Origin: an uncultured Anaerolineae bacterium
GTDB lineage: Bacteria > Chloroflexota > Anaerolineae > J036 > Brachytrichaceae
NCBI GenBank assembly: GCA_937959265.1
Contig: CALGMA010000008.1
Location: 519,877 to 583,876, forward strand
Length of the DNA stretch: 64,000 nt
Reading direction: 5' to 3'
A model generated the notes under the pieces. It had not been told where the DNA came from. It worked only from the letters and a program-made list of their open reading frames with translations, and ran no database searches. Position numbers and translations under genes: made by a program. Of this stretch, positions 62,143 to 64,000 are shown one piece after another. Within the stretch, counting starts at the first letter, position 1. Each line of letters begins with the position of its first letter.

Positions 62143-63072
62143 TTGGCGACAGATGAAGAGCGAGGCGCGTTGCGGGAGACGCTGATGTTGCTGGCCGAGC
62201 TTTGGCTGCGCGAACCGGATGCGGCGCTACTCGCGCGGGCGCAGCGCACGTTGGGCTTGCCATCCGCCGCGCCGGCAGACCTCGCCATTGCCTACGTGGA
62301 TGTGCTGCTGAACAGCGTCTATCCCTACGGCACCAGCTTTACCGATGCCTGGGGCGAGATCAACACGCCGGAGGCCGAGCAGATGTATGTGTGGTTCGCC
62401 GAACGCGGGTTCGACTCGCCGGCGCTGCGGGATGTCGGCGCGCCCGATCACATCGGCGTGTGTTTGCAGTTTCTGGCGCATACGCTGGGCGCGCCGTGCG
62501 TCTCGTTCAACACGCGGCTGCTGCGCTGGGCGCCGGTGTTGTGCGTCGCGGTCACGCGCGAGCCGGGCGCGCATCCCTTCTACAAAGCGCTGGCCGAGCG
62601 CACCTGCGACGGGCTGCTTTGCCTGAATTTGTCGCCGGATCACCGATGGCCGGATGCGCCGCGCCCCGATCCAATCCCGCCGCCGATTGGGGGCGGCGCG
62701 GACACGGACGAAGATCGGGAGGTGCGCCTGAAGGACATCGCGCGGTTTGTGCTGATCGCCGAGCGCAGCGGGATGTTCCTGTCGCGCGCGCGGCTGGGCT
62801 ATTTGGCCAATCGGCTGGACATGCGTCTGCCATTCTTGCCGAGGTTCGATCTGGGTGAGTTGCTGTTCGTGAGCGCCGGCGCGTCCGGCCGGTTGGAGGA
62901 TTTGCTGGCGTTGCTGGAGGAGGAGATCGCCGGTTGGCGCGCGGCCTACGCCGGCCTGGCGCAAGCGTGGCCGGCCTGGGCGACCTACGCCGAGTCGTGG
63001 CAGGCGCGCCTGGATAACAGCGCAGCGCTGTTGGGGGCGATGCGCCGGATGCGGTTGAGTGAAGCGATGTGA
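62143..63072 (+). CDS. TorD-family chaperone for the molybdoenzyme
   Basis: 309-aa helical protein of the TorD/DmsD type: TLMLLAELWLREPDAALLAR at the start, then YVDVLLNSVYPYGTSFTD and GAPDHIGVCLQFLAHTLG (matching the family's PDH... DHxxxxxEF/LxxL signature). Dedicated chaperones usually sit next to their molybdoenzyme, as here. Longer than typical TorD (about 200 aa); the C-terminal 100 residues are unassigned. TTG 62143 has a GGTGAGGG upstream; GTG 62128 is the alternative. Confidence 0.82.
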   Translation: MATDEERGALRETLMLLAELWLREPDAALLARAQRTLGLPSAAPADLAIAYVDVLLNSVYPYGTSFTDAWGEINTPEAEQMYVWFAERGFDSPALRDVGAPDHIGVCLQFLAHTLGAPCVSFNTRLLRWAPVLCVAVTREPGAHPFYKALAERTCDGLLCLNLSPDHRWPDAPRPDPIPPPIGGGADTDEDREVRLKDIARFVLIAERSGMFLSRARLGYLANRLDMRLPFLPRFDLGELLFVSAGASGRLEDLLALLEEEIAGWRAAYAGLAQAWPAWATYAESWQARLDNSAALLGAMRRMRLSEAM

Positions 63073-63089
63073 CGGAGCGCCGTCTCGCC

Positions 63090-63436
63090 GTTCCCACCAG
63101 CGGCCGGCCGGCGCGCGCAGCGCTCCATTGGGATGGCGATATCGCCGATGTAGATCGAACTGTTGGACGGATCATCGGGCTGCGTGGGGGTAGGCATCTG
63201 CCGGCGCGTCGGATCTGTCCATCTCGAAAGCTGTCACCGCCAAAGAAGAGCACATCTGTAGGTCGGTCGACGCCACGAAACTATCGATTGAGTTGCTGAA
63301 GCGTCGCGTCATCGGCTAGCACGATCGAAAGCGCCAGCGATCCGTTGACGCGGGTCTGTGCAATGGCAGCCAGCGCAGTACGACGGGCAAGCGATAGCCG
63401 GCCCGGGCGCCGGTATCGGGCCCGGCAGCGCACCAT
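63090..63436 (-). pseudogene. ybeY: Degraded ybeY (endoribonuclease)
   Basis: Reading leftwards from ATG 63436, LSIVLADDATLQQLNR ends at a TAG (63281-63283). The same frame continues FRGVDRPTDVLFFGG, the conserved YbeY core, so TAG probably replaced a Gln or Tyr codon (CAG to TAG is one C-to-T step). The next part, IYIGDIAIPMERCARRPAAGG, is in another frame (about 63085-63197), so there is also a frameshift. The zinc motif HGxLHLxGYDH is missing; the region then runs into the end of the TorD gene. Normally sits after pgpH, as here. Confidence 0.85.
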
Positions 63437-63456
63437 AATCCGATGGCCGGCTTGTG

Positions 63457-64000
63457 TCATGGTTTCAGCGGCTGCTCGCACGGCGTAGGCAACACGACAT
63501 TCGCCAAAGTGTCCTGTGAGGGTGACATCAGGGCGTTTGGTATGGGCGCGGTTTTTGGGGTTGCTCCGGGATACTCGATTCGAGGATGATATGCGCCGTG
63601 CAATGTCTTGAGGAACGATTCTCGCACTTGCTCCAGCTCTCACAGCGTTAGGTTAGCGTCGTCCAGTTGGTGGTCGGCCAGACGTTCGCTGATGACTTTG
63701 CGCAAAAGGGCGTCGGTTTCTTCAGGGGTGGTGGGTTTGCGCGCGGATGGCAACCTCGCAGCCATCGGCCAGCATGACCAGGGCTGTTTCGCGGGATTGT
63801 GGCCGGGGGCCGGCGTAGCGGAACGCCGTTTCGTCCACTGCTTCGCCGTCCGTCTGCGACGCGAGGGCGTACTGATAGCCGGTTGTCGTGGTGCCGTGGT
63901 GCTCGGTGATGAATGCCTGAATGCGGGACGGCAGGCGAAACTTCCTCGCCAGCGCAAGGCCATCTTTCACATGGTCGCGCAAAATGCGCGAGCTGGTTTG
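63457..64000 (-). pseudogene. pgpH: Degraded pgpH / 7TMR-HD phosphohydrolase, 5' part outside window
   Basis: The HD-domain end reads LRDHVKDGLALARKFRLPSR, HHGTTTTGYQYALASQ, VDETAFRYAGPRPQSRETAL and VMLADGCEVAIRA, typical of the c-di-AMP phosphodiesterase PgpH family. After IRA the frame changes (about 63741-63747, in a CG run that has probably lost two bases) to RKPTTPEETDALLRKVI, SERLADHQLDDANLTL, then a TGA at 63640-63642 where Arg (CGA) is expected. The old frame continues ELEQVRESFLKTLHGAYHPR-IEYP and stops at 63457. Two independent lesions, so very probably non-functional. Confidence 0.85.

Noticed and set aside
59478..62288. 936-codon antisense frame over the molybdopterin subunit
   Set aside because: Arg/His/Ala-rich, no motifs; the sense frame has clear FeS and Mo motifs.

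Overview
The window looks like a chromosomal piece of a GC-rich, non-pathogenic environmental bacterium, most likely a Chloroflexota member (inference from gene content: five-subunit group 3d Hox hydrogenase, mevalonate kinase, several L,D-transpeptidases, a DUF6062-like protein, an rpsF-ssb pair, two-VWA-domain membrane proteins, many Thr/Pro-rich lipoproteins). There is no phage, insertion sequence, integrase or CRISPR array that I can see; coding density is high and most genes lie in short operons.

Layout. (1) 1-17105: a hydrogenase locus. On the minus strand come hypF, a heterodimeric ABC exporter, a dihydroorotate-dehydrogenase-like flavoprotein, then hoxE-F-U-Y-H and a maturation protease cut by the window edge. 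On the plus strand, divergent from hypF, lie hypA-B-C-D-E plus an HFCD-type flavoprotein. Together these encode a soluble NAD(P)-linked [NiFe] hydrogenase and nearly all of its NiFe(CN)2CO maturation machinery. (2) 17113-30064: aldo/keto reductase, a 907-aa STAND-type ATPase with TPR-like helices, a lipoprotein, mevalonate kinase, three L,D-transpeptidases around a PIG-L deacetylase, tRNA-His, ClpB and an SH3-domain lipoprotein. (3) 29965-43635: a tandem pair of membrane proteins, a DUF6062-like protein, a membrane-anchored alpha/beta hydrolase, a double-VWA protein, a SurA/parvulin-like protein, ssb, rpsF, a GNAT-like protein, a polyprenyl-phosphate sugar transferase and a small membrane protein. 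(4) 43723-52903: DUF2071, HemW, a 3D-domain protein, an M20 peptidase, then a TetR-controlled operon for an isoquinoline-oxidoreductase-like molybdenum enzyme and a polytopic His-rich membrane protein. (5) 52981-63072: a sulfur-oxidation module: LysR regulator, rhodanese, persulfide dioxygenase-rhodanese fusion, TSUP sulfite exporter, rhodanese lipoprotein, an unknown small protein, a fused FeS/NrfD subunit, a SoeA/PsrA-like molybdopterin subunit and a TorD-like chaperone. (6) 63090-64000: decayed remains of ybeY and pgpH, with in-frame stops and frameshifts.

How it fits together. The hox/hyp block would let the cell exchange electrons between H2 and NAD(P)H. The sulfur block reads as a route from persulfide sulfur to sulfite (dioxygenase plus rhodaneses), with sulfite either exported (TSUP) or oxidised at the inner face of the membrane by a Soe-like complex feeding quinone. 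Several operon-leading genes have a TACAAT/TAAAAT box only 6-11 nt before the start codon and no Shine-Dalgarno, suggesting leaderless transcription. The most unexpected items are the ybeY/pgpH pseudogenes, the fused SoeB-SoeC-like subunit, the two accessory flavoproteins tied to the hydrogenase locus, the hydrolase fused to a membrane sensor-like module, and several small repeat/hairpin elements.
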